NCBI GenBank assembly: GCA_037013685.1
Contig: CM072886.1
Coordinates: 5,952,001 to 6,016,000 of the forward strand
Length of the DNA: 64,000 bases
From: Acridotheres tristis
Lineage: Eukaryota; Chordata; Aves; Passeriformes; Sturnidae
Direction of reading: 5' to 3'
Part shown: positions 24,985 to 35,000 of the stretch, piece after piece
How the letters are laid out: each line of letters opens with the position of its first letter
Numbering within the stretch: the stretch's first letter is position 1
Made by a program: the position numbers and the translations under genes
The notes under the pieces: model-generated
The model's database searches: none
Told to the model about the DNA's origin: nothing
The model's input: the letters and a program-made list of their open reading frames with translations, nothing else

Positions 24985-26200
24985 TTCCTGCTTCTGATAG
25001 TGCTCTTCTCTCCTTTCCACTCTTCATTTTCCCCCTCTTTGATACTCCTCTCAAACTTTAATTCTCTCAATGTTTTCCTCCCTGCACTGCCAGCACTCTC
25101 TCCTAATTTCTCCTTTCGTGGCATTTCCCTCTTATCTTCTTTTGAGCCCAAAATACTCTTGTTTTTACCACCCAGTTTTCTTTCACCAGCTCTATTCTTC
25201 CTCTGCACAACCCAAACTCTGTTTTCCCAGGAGGTCTGGCTTATCCCAGCTCTTTGAATTCAATTAATTGATCTTCATCAGCCAGATTGCCATTGGCAAA
25301 GAAAACCAGCACGCTGACTGTCTTTGTGCTTTAACTTCTGTTTTATCCTCATTTAATTTGTGCCCTTTTCAGCTTACTGAGCCCTAATTACCTCTGCTGC
25401 CACCTCACTGTATTCAATTATAGCCTTCATCTCACTGACCTGACGTCTCTGTCCTCATCAAATCTCACCTTTCTGACTTTGCCCATTATTTTTGTACTAA
25501 GTCAGTACCCTCCATGGGGAGCTCAGTTCTTCCAATCTCACTTCATTTTCTTGACTGCTCCCAAGCACTTTTGCTGCATTCCCCTGTCTTCACTTCTCTA
25601 AGCTATTATGGGATTCACCAGAGCACAGACAGACCAGGCACTCAGGCAGTGGTTTCAACCAGGGCATCTTGACCTGGCTTGAGGAAAACTGATCTATGCA
25701 CCACATCTCGTGGTAAGCACAAAACAAATCTCCACACCCATTGCATAAGCCTTCAGATGCCCATACAAGGCTATTTAATACATTTTTGCTAACACTTTTC
25801 TGGTGAAAACGATCCCTCTGGTGCCTGGGTACCTCCTCTCCTGCTCCTTTTATTCCTTTTCCTATTATCTCTTCTCTCACCATCCCATCTCGTCCCACCA
25901 CCAGGTCATGATCCTCAGATATGCCTTTTTCAAATAGCCTGAATTTCCCATATCCTTCACTCCCTGACCTACTTCTGTGCTGCTCCTGCTCTTTTTCTTC
26001 TTACAAATCTGACCATAGTGTGGTGCTGACCACAGCAGTCATTCCTTCACTCTTCCTTCACTCTCTCTTCATTCTGCTTTGTTTCTTTATGCCTGATTTT
26101 GTTAACTTCTCTGGGAAGGCTATTGCTTTCATCCTTTCCCTTTGCCCTATTCTAATTTTTACCTTTATTTTCCTATTGTCTCTCTCCTATGATGATGATT
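24985..26200. other. Pyrimidine-biased domain on the plus strand
   Basis: Two blocks, about 24985-25240 and 25790-26190, are strikingly rich in C and T on the plus strand. In the 60-base rows starting at 25081 and 26041 I count only 13 and 10 purines. The middle (about 25600-25780) is closer to balanced. There is no short repeat unit. The Lys/Glu-rich minus-strand frames (for example 24894-25208) and the Ser/Leu/Phe-rich plus-strand frames are consequences of this composition, so I do not call them genes. Confidence 0.7.
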
Positions 26201-27614
26201 TCTGAGTGATATATGGGCTGTTGTTTGGAAGTGGGGATGGTTCACCACTTGAAAAACTCTTAGCCACAACACAGAAATGCCCCTGAAAGTCCATTTCTCA
26301 CTGAGTTGCTCCTTCAAAGTGCCAGGGTTTGACCTTTCCAGCCTTTTTTGCCTCTTGCTGTGAAGTCCCTTCATATGGCTAAGATGGCTCTGGGTGATGT
26401 CTGTGATTCTGTCCTTGTCCACCAGCAGGTTTATGGTGAGTGCTTGTATCCCTGTGCCTCACCTGCATCAAACTTCATGTACTGATGGCAATATACCATG
26501 CTCCATGATGCCTCTGATATCTCCTAATTCCATTCACCTCACTAGTGCTTCTTGAAAAAAATAAATTCTGGCAACAGCTGCCATAGTGCCCATGTCAGGG
26601 GTGTCATGCAAGAAGGTTCTTGGTATGAGGACCTGCTGCAGGAGCCCCAGCCTGTTAAAAAAATGCCCATTTGTGTGATTTCTTTCTGTTTTGTAATCCA
26701 TCTCATAGGTGAGGAGGATCTGGGCATTTGCCCTTTCTAGGCTGCATGAGTCCCAAACTCATCAGTCAGAGTTGTGATTCCTCCCAATGTTCTGATTCCC
26801 ATTTCAGCTTTTTCTCAGTTGGATGTTTGACCTCATCATTGATCCCAGAAGCTGCACTGCTCTGGTTTGGCTGAAGTTTTCACTGTTTCTCACAGTGCTG
26901 GTACTGAGATGTGGCCTTGAGGAAATTTGCAGACCATGGGCATCATGGTTGTACATAAAATATACCTGCCCCAATCCTTTGTTGTTCACAGAGAGCCAAG
27001 GTCCCCTGTCCTGCAGCTGAGCCCCACTCAGGGAAGGTCTCCAAAAATGACCTTGATCTTTCCTCTCTCACAGTGAGATCTATTGCTCTGGGTTAGGAGG
27101 GTGGCTCCTGAAATTATATGCAAATTCCCCATCACTCGTGCCGCCTCAGATGAATATTTCCCTGTGAGAGAACAGGCTGTGAGACTTTCCCTGAGTTATT
27201 TTCTCACCTGAGGCTTGCTCCAGAGGCAATGAGTAGAGTTACTGCTCGATCTCTCACTCACAAAGGAGTGAAGCATGGCATGCCAGGTTCCTCCTCTGAC
27301 CTTATGTTAGAAGAGAAAGTACTTTTTTCTACTTTTTCTTTTTGACATGCCTGTACTCTTTTATCTTCTTCCTATTCTTTCTGAACATTAAACTCCCTTC
27401 ACAATCCCCTTCCTAACCACAAAGTTCCTTTTTTCCTTCCTCCCTATTTTACTCTGCTGTGTTACTAGAGAGATACACGAGAATAAAACAAAAGAAAGTA
27501 TAAATTTGGAAAACCCAGAGCTGTTTTGATTATCTGGTTGCTTTTATGCCATCCTTGAAAATTCTATTTCTTTGTAAGAAATTCTTTTAAATCAGAGAAG
27601 AACTTTCTGCCTTC
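26201..27614. other. Unique non-coding DNA
   Basis: No gene, RNA or transposon is recognised. A second, weaker pyrimidine-rich patch lies at about 27310-27450. Confidence 0.5.
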
Positions 27615-27619
27615 ACTGC
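27615..27619. repeat. Target-site duplication ACTGC (left copy)
   Basis: It is immediately followed by TG of the element. The matching copy lies at 29058-29062. Five bases alone could match by chance; its exact placement at both TG/CA ends supports it. Confidence 0.6.
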
Positions 27620-27659
27620 TGTCTTTGTTTGAAAAGACAGGTATGGTTTAATTTTTACT
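27620..27659 (-). other. ERV untranslated leader remnant with terminal hairpin
   Basis: These 40 bases lie downstream of the primer-binding site in element orientation. The last 20 (27620-27639) form an inverted repeat, TGTCTTT...AAAGACA. The element stops at AGACA, the same five bases that end the LTR at 27684-27688, and the target duplication follows directly. Confidence 0.6.
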
Positions 27660-27677
27660 TTCCCGGCCAACGCACCA
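27660..27677 (-). other. Retroviral primer-binding site for tRNA-Gly
   Basis: On the minus strand this reads TGGTGCGTTGGCCGGGAA. It is an exact complement of the last 18 bases of a tRNA-Gly (TCC/CCC type), including the CCA that is added after transcription. The CCA match rules out a tRNA gene fragment and marks the start of the retroviral untranslated leader. Reverse transcription of the parental element would have been primed here. Confidence 0.88.
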
Positions 27678-27796
27678 AATTAATGTCTAGGGTTTGAGTT
27701 GCCAATTTAAATAAACTTATTTCTTTTTGTTGTGAGACAGAACCAGGAGTCAAAGAGCAAGGCAGGCTTAAAACTTTGAAAGGGTATAGAAGAAAA

Positions 27797-27802
27797 TTTA
27801 TT
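27797..27802 (-). terminator. AATAAA polyadenylation signal in the LTR
   Basis: TTTATT on the plus strand is AATAAA in element orientation, about 115 bases before the LTR end. That is where an R/U5 boundary signal is expected. Confidence 0.5.
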
Positions 27803-28822
27803 AACTACATAAACAAAAAGGAAAAAAAAAGAAATTTCAGAATAAGATTTTTCACATTACTCTGTCCCTCCCTCTTCCAGTCTTCACAACAACAAAACAA
27901 ACATACAACAAATACTTCAGTCAGTGCCTAATTGAGTCTTTTTCTGTTTACTTTTGGAGAAAAGAAGTTTCCTCTTGTCGAAGTTGTAGGAGATGTGTTC
28001 CACAAGAAGAAAAAAAGTCCTCTTGTAGTTTTACCTCTCACGATTGCATCCGCCCGGGAAAATCTGCAATCGTGACCTCCTCCCAATTCTACAGCCGTCC
28101 CAAAGTTGTAGATATGGGTCATGTCGATTTCATGGGATATTACTTTTAAGAATTGAAAATGTCCAACAGCAACGATTTTTATTTGTCTCCTTTTCCTCTG
28201 CTCAGGCTTCATCTTCAGAAAAAACTGCAATCCCCTTCGTTTCTCAGGGCAGAAATTCAAATTCCCAACACAGGTGTTCTTTAATCAAATTATCTCCTAA
28301 GAAGGAACATTTCCATCCCCCCCATGTCTCTTTCCATGGTTTAAAGGAATATTCAGTACATTAGTTCATTCCTACAATTTCCCAAAAAGATTTTCAGCCA
28401 TTTCAGCATCTTCTCACTCTCCTTCTATCTTAAAATACTTCGCTCTTGCATCACTGACTTCAGAACTTTCCTTATTTCCTTTCATATTCAAAGGGAAGGC
28501 TGGAGGCTTTGCAAATCTTATCTGAACACTAAAGAGTTAAAGTTTAACTCAACTACAAAAGTTGAACCAGGCTCGGCCGTGCTGGGGGGGGGCGGCGGTA
28601 GCGCCACTCAGCCCCTGCGGGGCTGGGCTGCGGCCCCACACCCTCATGGCCACCTGGGCAGGCCTGGTCCCGGCCCGGGACCGGCAGCATAAAAATCCAG
28701 CACCCCCCCACGCCAGAGCCACAGGCCAGTAGAAAAGGAATCCGTGAAAGTTTTATCGCACAACTTTTCCTCCCCTCAGCCATCGGGTCCCCCCTCGTTG
28801 GCAAACGGGGCCCAAGCGGCCT

Positions 28823-28864
28823 CCGAGTCTCCCCCTCCCCCGCATGGGGAAGAGGGAGACTCGG
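28823..28864. repeat. GC-rich hairpin inside the LTR
   Basis: CCGAGTCTCC at 28823-28832 pairs with GGAGACTCGG at 28855-28864. Inside it CCCC pairs with GGGG around a GCAT loop, giving about 18 paired positions in 42 bases with a small internal mismatch. A further palindrome, GGTCCCGG-C-CCGGGACC, lies at 28666-28682. Both would fold strongly in the element's RNA. Confidence 0.8.
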
Positions 28865-28920
28865 GTCGTTGTTACCTGCCCAGCCGCCGGAAAGACAAAG
28901 AGGCGCGTCTTCCGGGATTA

Positions 28921-28970
28921 CCTTTTTTTAAAATGTGTGTGCACGGAGCGAACCGACTTTCTTTGATTGG
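28921..28970 (-). promoter_or_regulatory. Putative LTR promoter (CCAAT plus TATA-like)
   Basis: On the minus strand a CCAAT pentamer at 28970-28966 is followed about 35 bases later by TTTAAAAAAAGG (28932-28921), a plausible TATA-like element. The GC-rich presumed transcribed region follows. The spacing fits a retroviral U3 core promoter, but no transcription start can be read from sequence alone. A second TATA-like word, GATAAAA, lies at 28757-28751. Confidence 0.45.
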
Positions 28971-29057
28971 CTGTTACAAGTATCCCAAAAACCCCCACAA
29001 AGGAAACTCCCCCAGGAAGAACCTCTGAGTTTCTTCCTCCCAAGTCAACCTATTACA

Positions 29058-29062
29058 ACTGC
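29058..29062. repeat. Target-site duplication ACTGC (right copy)
   Basis: It directly follows ...TTACA, the outer end of the LTR, and pairs with the copy at 27615-27619. Confidence 0.6.
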
Positions 29063-32000
29063 TCATTAAGATTTTTTGTGGTACACACAGGTACAATATG
29101 ACAGCAGAACTTCAGGTATGCTGAATGATTCCCATTTATCCCAAAGCTTTGCATGAAAGCAAATTATTATGAAATCATTGAAGTCTCTTTCTAAGACTCC
29201 CAGAGCAGGCAATCTGAACCCAATCTCTTCCCAAGGTACAATGAAATGAGATCTTCAGCTCTATTGTAATATTTATCCCAAAGCATCTGATGGAACAACA
29301 GAGATTAATACTGCAAGGAATTACAGTAGCATTTTTTTATCATGTCCAGCTTACATCTCTGCCTTGCTTTCATTTACTTACCCTAAAATTCAATGTATCT
29401 ACTCTTCAAATGTGCACTGTGACTGTTTCTGCCTGGTAAAAAAAAGATAATGTTTGTGCCTACAGCTTGTTGCAAATGTGCACAGCAGCACATTATGGGG
29501 GTCAGATTTCCAGGAGACACAAACCAACACTATTTCTTTAATGTGTTTGTGATATCAGCCAACTTTCACTGCTTAGAACTATTTGCAGCTGTTTTCCCCT
29601 TTACACAATGCATGGGTTTCAAGGTCACAGTTACCAATAAAATGGAAGAATTGGGTCAGACTGGAGTGTCTGCACCTCCTGTAAGACGAATTAACTACTT
29701 AAAATTGGTGGTGGTGCTACAGGCCCTGGCTGACATATAAATTGCTGAGTGTTAAGTGTGTGGAGTTGGGAACTTGGTGTCTGGAAGGAGGAATTCGGTT
29801 TTACTGCCTTATGGGTGGGCTGTAAGTGAAGCAGAATGATGTGATGATGACAGCACCGGGTGGGTTACCCAAAGTAACACATCCTTCACCTGGACACACT
29901 CTCTCTGCTCACTGGGGTGAAATAAAGGTGCTGCTCCTCTCCTCTGTACTGAGAGCCTTAGAGCAGAGCAGCTTTTATTCTCTAACATAAAGCCCTCATT
30001 GAGAAAGACAGGTTGTATCTGTAGGGATGCATTGCCTCTGGAGCTGAGCACTAGAGCTCCTCTGATTTGATGATGGATCATAAACACTCCCATCATTTTT
30101 TGGGTTCCCAGGGCAAGCAGGTAGAGACAAATCTCTATGACTTCCAGGAATACTAGTGTTTTTGTGAAATCTGCTTCTTCCCTAGCCTGGCTAAGTGAGG
30201 CTCTGCCTTGCTATCATGAGAGACACTTTTATGTGAAAGTGCCTTTTCCCTCCACACTCCTGTCAGTTCCCTTTCAAAGCTATCTCAGAGTGGTAATTTG
30301 GGAAATCAAGCTAAAAGTTTCCAATTCCTCTGTTGACAGACCTCTTTTAGAGTCCAGGTCACTTCTTTAGTGGTGATTCACTTTTTGCACCCTGAGCAGT
30401 AGGTTTCCTATTTCAAAAATTTAAACTTGTCTCAGAATGAGACCTTCTGTCCTGACAGAGTGATGGAGCTACAGCAGTGAACACAGCAGCAAACCCCAGC
30501 CTATCTCCTCTCATTTAGGGTCCCTGCCATCCTTTGGAGCAGGTGGAAGGGCGTTCCTTACCTTTTTTTGACACATCTGCATTTTAGGCATCTGTCATGC
30601 CTTTGGACAATTTTCTCTCCTGTTTCCTTTTAGGGTGGATGCAGGGGAGGGGAGTGCAGGTGTGCTGAGCATGGGGTTTTACTGCTGGCATTGAGCTGGG
30701 AGCAGTAGCTGCTTGTTCCTCTGGAGCTCAGACTGGAGTGGAGGCAAGATGGGGAAAGTGGGTGTTTGGAGATGCTAAAGATGAAATGTTAAGGAAGGGA
30801 AGGGGTTGTTAATCAAGGAATGTGGTCCCCCATGTAGAGCTTCTCATGAAGAGCATTGCACAGGGAAACAGACCGTAGGAAATGTGAGAAAAATAGCTTT
30901 ATTTTTGAATAGAAGACTTAAGGAGGATATGAAAGCCACTGATGAGTGAGAAGAAAACACTTCAGTCCATTTTTTGTTATTTGTATTAATTATCTGTGCC
31001 TTGTGTCTGCCTAAGGCAAGCATTCTGCCTTGCTTTTGTGCTTGGAAGGCTGCAAGAACCTGAGAGCCAAGACCTCATTACTCAAGATTCCCTGTGGCTG
31101 AAGGACAGCTTCATCCATGCAGGCAAGACCTGGGATGAGATTTTTGGGTATCTCATGTTCTGTGTCCAGCTGAGAGGAGTTTGGATGGCATCACCATATA
31201 CAGGTGAGTTCCAGGTGCCTACTCTGGTCTCCCTCCCTGGCTTCTCTTTGCAGGTGGCTCAGAACAAAGGGGTTACTGAGCCAGTTTAGAGCTTGTTCGT
31301 GCTTTTTCTGTGCTGTTACCAATAATAATTGTACAAATTTAAAAGCTAACATGCAATGGAAGAAGCTCTTCCTGGGAGCTTTGTTCCAGGACCAGAGGTA
31401 ATTTCTCCAAGGCTGATAATGTTGAAAATTAATAATTCCCCATTTGAATTAATTAATGTATTTCGATTGTCTTAGTATTAGGAATGTAATGAAGAAAAAG
31501 TGTATGTGGGGGAGGTGAACCCAATTAAAATGTAATAGTTTCATTCAATTCACAATCTTGCATTAGTGAATCTGTGAAAAGAAGATTTTATAATTAAAAA
31601 TAAAAGTAGGTTTGATGATGTCCATCACCACATTTGGAGTCAGTCTATATACAACAAAAAGGAATTCAAGATGTTTGTGTCTGGAAAGAGCATCTGGTAT
31701 GTATCCCTCCTTTCTAACTAAGTTTATTAATCATTTACATGAGAATAGAAAAAGCCATTCAAAAGAAGAAAATATTTAATGATCCTTTACTGCCACTTCT
31801 AATACTGGAAATATGAAACATATCATAGTGGGACCCTCCTCCAGCATGGTAAGGTTTATAAGCTTGATTAAATGACTACCTACTAACTAAATTCCATCTG
31901 TTCCAGATACTCCAGGAAGCACTGTGTTGCACTAGATTTTGGCAAACTGTTATATGAGGTTCAGCCCCATATTAGCATTTTAATTGCTGCCTGATTGTTT

Positions 32001-35000
32001 TTATGTTGCAAAACTCAGTTCGAAACAGTGTGTAAGTTGCAATTAGTTTTTACTGTGTGATTCATTAGTTCCTATAAAGCATGTCGTGCTGCAACATTTG
32101 GAAGGTAATTTGCTAGAAACATTAGCACTGGCATTCAAGGGTGGGGAGTGGCCTGGAAATGGAGCAGTCCTGCCTTCACAAGCTGAGTCCAGGTTTACTG
32201 GCAGGACATCTCTCAAGCGAGATTGAGCTAGCAGCTGCTGGTGAAATTGTCTCACAGAGGCAGGTTTTCCATGCAAACAGCATCTTGGTCCTGCAGCCTG
32301 CTCCGTATGGGTTGACATCTGCCTGGAATCTGGACAGAGTGGAATGGACACAGGTGGGAGAGTTCCCTTTCTGGGGGTTTGGCTGCTGGGCTCAGCCTGC
32401 TTTGTGATATTCCTCTGGGGGAGTTCCTGACTCCTCCTTCATGCCTCAGGAACCTCACACTGCTTTTGGAGATGCTGTCATGTTCACATTGCTTGTGATG
32501 GGGAGGATGTGTGTGTTCAAGTTACGTTAATCAGCTTTACCTCGAGAAAGGGGAAGAAATCCAGCACCATCTTTAAAACTCTGCTGCCTCTATCATTCCT
32601 TAGGTAAAAAAAAAGGAGGTATTTTGACTGGGTTTAAAACCAGCCAAGACTTCTTAGACCCATTCTGTTAAGAACAGTGGTTCATTTTACCTTCTTCCAT
32701 CTCTATTGGAAATTGTTGTCTCTGGCCGAAAAAGATCAACAAATAGTGCATGAGGACATGATTAGTGAATTTTCTACTGGTACATGCATGGTGTGACAGC
32801 TTTTTTGAGTATCCTGTCAGTCATATTATTTTATCATCCCTGACTGGATGAAACTATCCTGGAAAGGTTATTCTGCATGTGGCTGCTGGCAGTCCAAATT
32901 CTAAATCCTCACTATGAATGACCTGTCTGGGATGCCCCACACCACACATCACACTTTGCATGTCTCTGAAAGAATAAAGCTCAAAATCTAGTCTGTGGTT
33001 TTAAGGAGGAATTTAAATTTTTCTCGACTGATGAATAAAAAATGAATGCAGAAAACAATAGCTAAAACATCTCCCGTCTGAGCAATTTCCCATAGGATGT
33101 TCTAGGTTTCCTTTCTTCTGTTTTCACAAGCTCTGAAGATTTGAAGTCAAACTTTTATGCATCTTGACTGTCAGAAGTTTTGCATTGGGAGCATTTGACA
33201 AGTGAAGAAAAACACTGCTCATTCCTGCAGAAATACACTTAAGTCAAATTAAACTGGCACATTTGTAATTATACAACAAATTAGGTAAAATATAAACTTT
33301 CAGCACTTCAGCTCAGACTGTAACAACTCACTCAATTTTCTAGCATATGCTTTACACCTGTAGAGTCAGACACACCTGCAGCTGTTTAGTCTTCCCCTTT
33401 GGTTTGGTATAAGTGGCAGCTGCCTCCCAGCCTTGGTTTTCAGCTCTCACTTGAGGCATCTTGCTGCTCACACCAAATTGTAATGCAGAGCGTGGGCTGT
33501 GCTGGGAGATTTGAGATGCATGCTCTAGTTGTCTATTGGTAACTCTGATCATGGAATAAGAGTTTATTCATTTCTTTCAGCTCAAGCTGGACAGCATGTT
33601 CTCTGTTGTGCCAGGACATACTGACTGCTGAGAGCATGAGTGCAGAGGTCAGCTGCCAGGTAAAGGTGTGTGACTCCAAAGATTTTATGTTAGGTGTGAG
33701 TCAGAAGTGCAGGATTTATTCCTCTTTTTGTGTTTCTGCTGCCTGGGAAGTGAAAACCATGGGAGGCTTACTGACAACAGCAGAGGTAATGTCAAAGTGG
33801 GAAAGATGGAAATCTTTCTCCTGCTGCCTTTTCCTATTTATACAGTTCGAAGTGCATGGAGCTCAGCCAGCCAAAATCTTCCCTGAAGGCTTAGTTGGTA
33901 GTCACTGTTGGGCTGCTGTGCCAGCACTGCCTGTGAATAATTTCTGTTTGAATTTCTGCAGAGTGGGAGCAGGTGGAATTTCCCAAATAGAGGAGTTTGC
34001 CTTGCTCAGGTTTGAGGACTAAGTCCCACTGACAGGCATCAAGCAGCTGCTCTGACTGCAGTGAAATATGAGTGAATTTGCTGTGAGCATTGGAAGTCTT
34101 GCTCCAAATATAACAAATATCACCAATTCCTTCTGTGAAGGAAGGGCCAGGGAAATCAGGAGCACCATTTATTCTGCTCATCCCTGCTGGTCCACAGAGG
34201 TGGGCAGTGCAGGGCAGGCAGTGTGTGTAGGGAAGGGAAAGTGATGGGCTGAGCTCTGAATGATGCAAATGCTTATTTGGTGTCTGGCATGCAGGAAAGT
34301 GGGCACTGAGTCTCGAACTCTACTGAGCCTGTCCAGTTGCCTTGGCTTTAGTCCTGTAGTGTTACCCAGACTCTCCTGGGGATGGTGATTATTCAATTCT
34401 CAGCAGAGCTGATCTCCAGGAGTGTGGCTAAGACTTGGGTGTCATGAGAATGTAACCATGAAAATATAACTCCTCTGTTGCTGTGGAAATATTTTTCTTC
34501 AGCCCAACTTAAACTGGTTAACATGATAAGCTGAGCTGGAGGAAAGCCCAGAACTCTGTGTTACACTTGAGTAGGACTGTCTGTGTGTTGTATGTGTATA
34601 ACTGTAAGTAACTGAGAATTACATGGGGCATTGTAGTGATCAAAATTTACTGCAGAGGCAAATCCTTAAACCAGAGTCAGTAACATCTTTGTTGGAGAGT
34701 ATGGCTGGAAAAAATTTTTTTCCACAGGCATTTTTTAAATTTATAAGCTATAAAGGAAAAGAGTGACTTTCATAAGTTTATATTCAAGAAATAAGCTAGT
34801 AAATTAAGACATTTCTCTAAATGTAGAATTATTAGTTTCTTTTTTTCTACCTTCCCCAAATATTTCTTTGGTGAGAAAGGGTGGGATGATAGGGTTGTCA
34901 AATTTTTTTTCATCCCAGCACTTTCAGTGTGTGGTATTTAATTTCACAGGTTTCCTCCTTGGCTATCTGCTGTTAGAGCTGACCTCAGAGACTTCCTTTG

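Larger units (their letters stand above)
27684..29057 (-). repeat. Retroviral long terminal repeat, about 1.37 kb
   Basis: The LTR opens TGTAATAGG on the minus strand at 29057 and ends CCCTAGACA at 27684, six bases before the primer-binding site. It holds a CCAAT box (28966-28970), a nearby A/T-rich TATA-like motif, a GC- and CpG-rich section (about 28565-28910) and an AATAAA signal (27797-27802). The CpG-rich part contains strong hairpins. The rest of the window is CpG-poor, so this stretch stands out. A minus-strand frame inside it (27928-28260) resembles no retroviral protein and is not called. Confidence 0.75.
27615..29062 (-). mobile_element. Endogenous retrovirus remnant: one LTR, PBS, short leader
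   Basis: This is a non-coding ERV remnant in minus orientation. On the minus strand the order is LTR (29057 down to 27684), a 6-nt spacer, an 18-nt primer-binding site (27677 to 27660) and about 40 nt of leader ending at 27620. The whole is bracketed by ACTGC at 27615-27619 and 29058-29062, which fits a 5-bp target-site duplication. The outer ends obey the TG...CA rule. No gag, pol or env sequence is present, and the second LTR is missing. The element is therefore neither a provirus nor a classical solo LTR. A deletion from the leader to the very end of the 3' LTR explains it. The class is inferred only: 5-bp duplications occur in several ERV classes. Confidence 0.75.

Noticed and set aside
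24894..25208. Minus-strand Lys/Glu-rich frame of 104 codons
   Set aside because: The composition is forced by the pyrimidine-rich plus strand. There are no coiled-coil heptads or known motifs.
27660..27677. Possible tRNA-Gly gene fragment
   Set aside because: The match includes CCA, which is not encoded in vertebrate tRNA genes, and stops at 18 bases beside an LTR. It is a primer-binding site.
28565..28910. CpG island as a possible gene promoter
   Set aside because: It lies wholly within the retroviral LTR and no exon follows on either strand.
29900..30000. AATAAA followed by a pyrimidine-rich stretch, suggestive of an LTR end
   Set aside because: No matching TG/CA termini or target duplication could be found around it.
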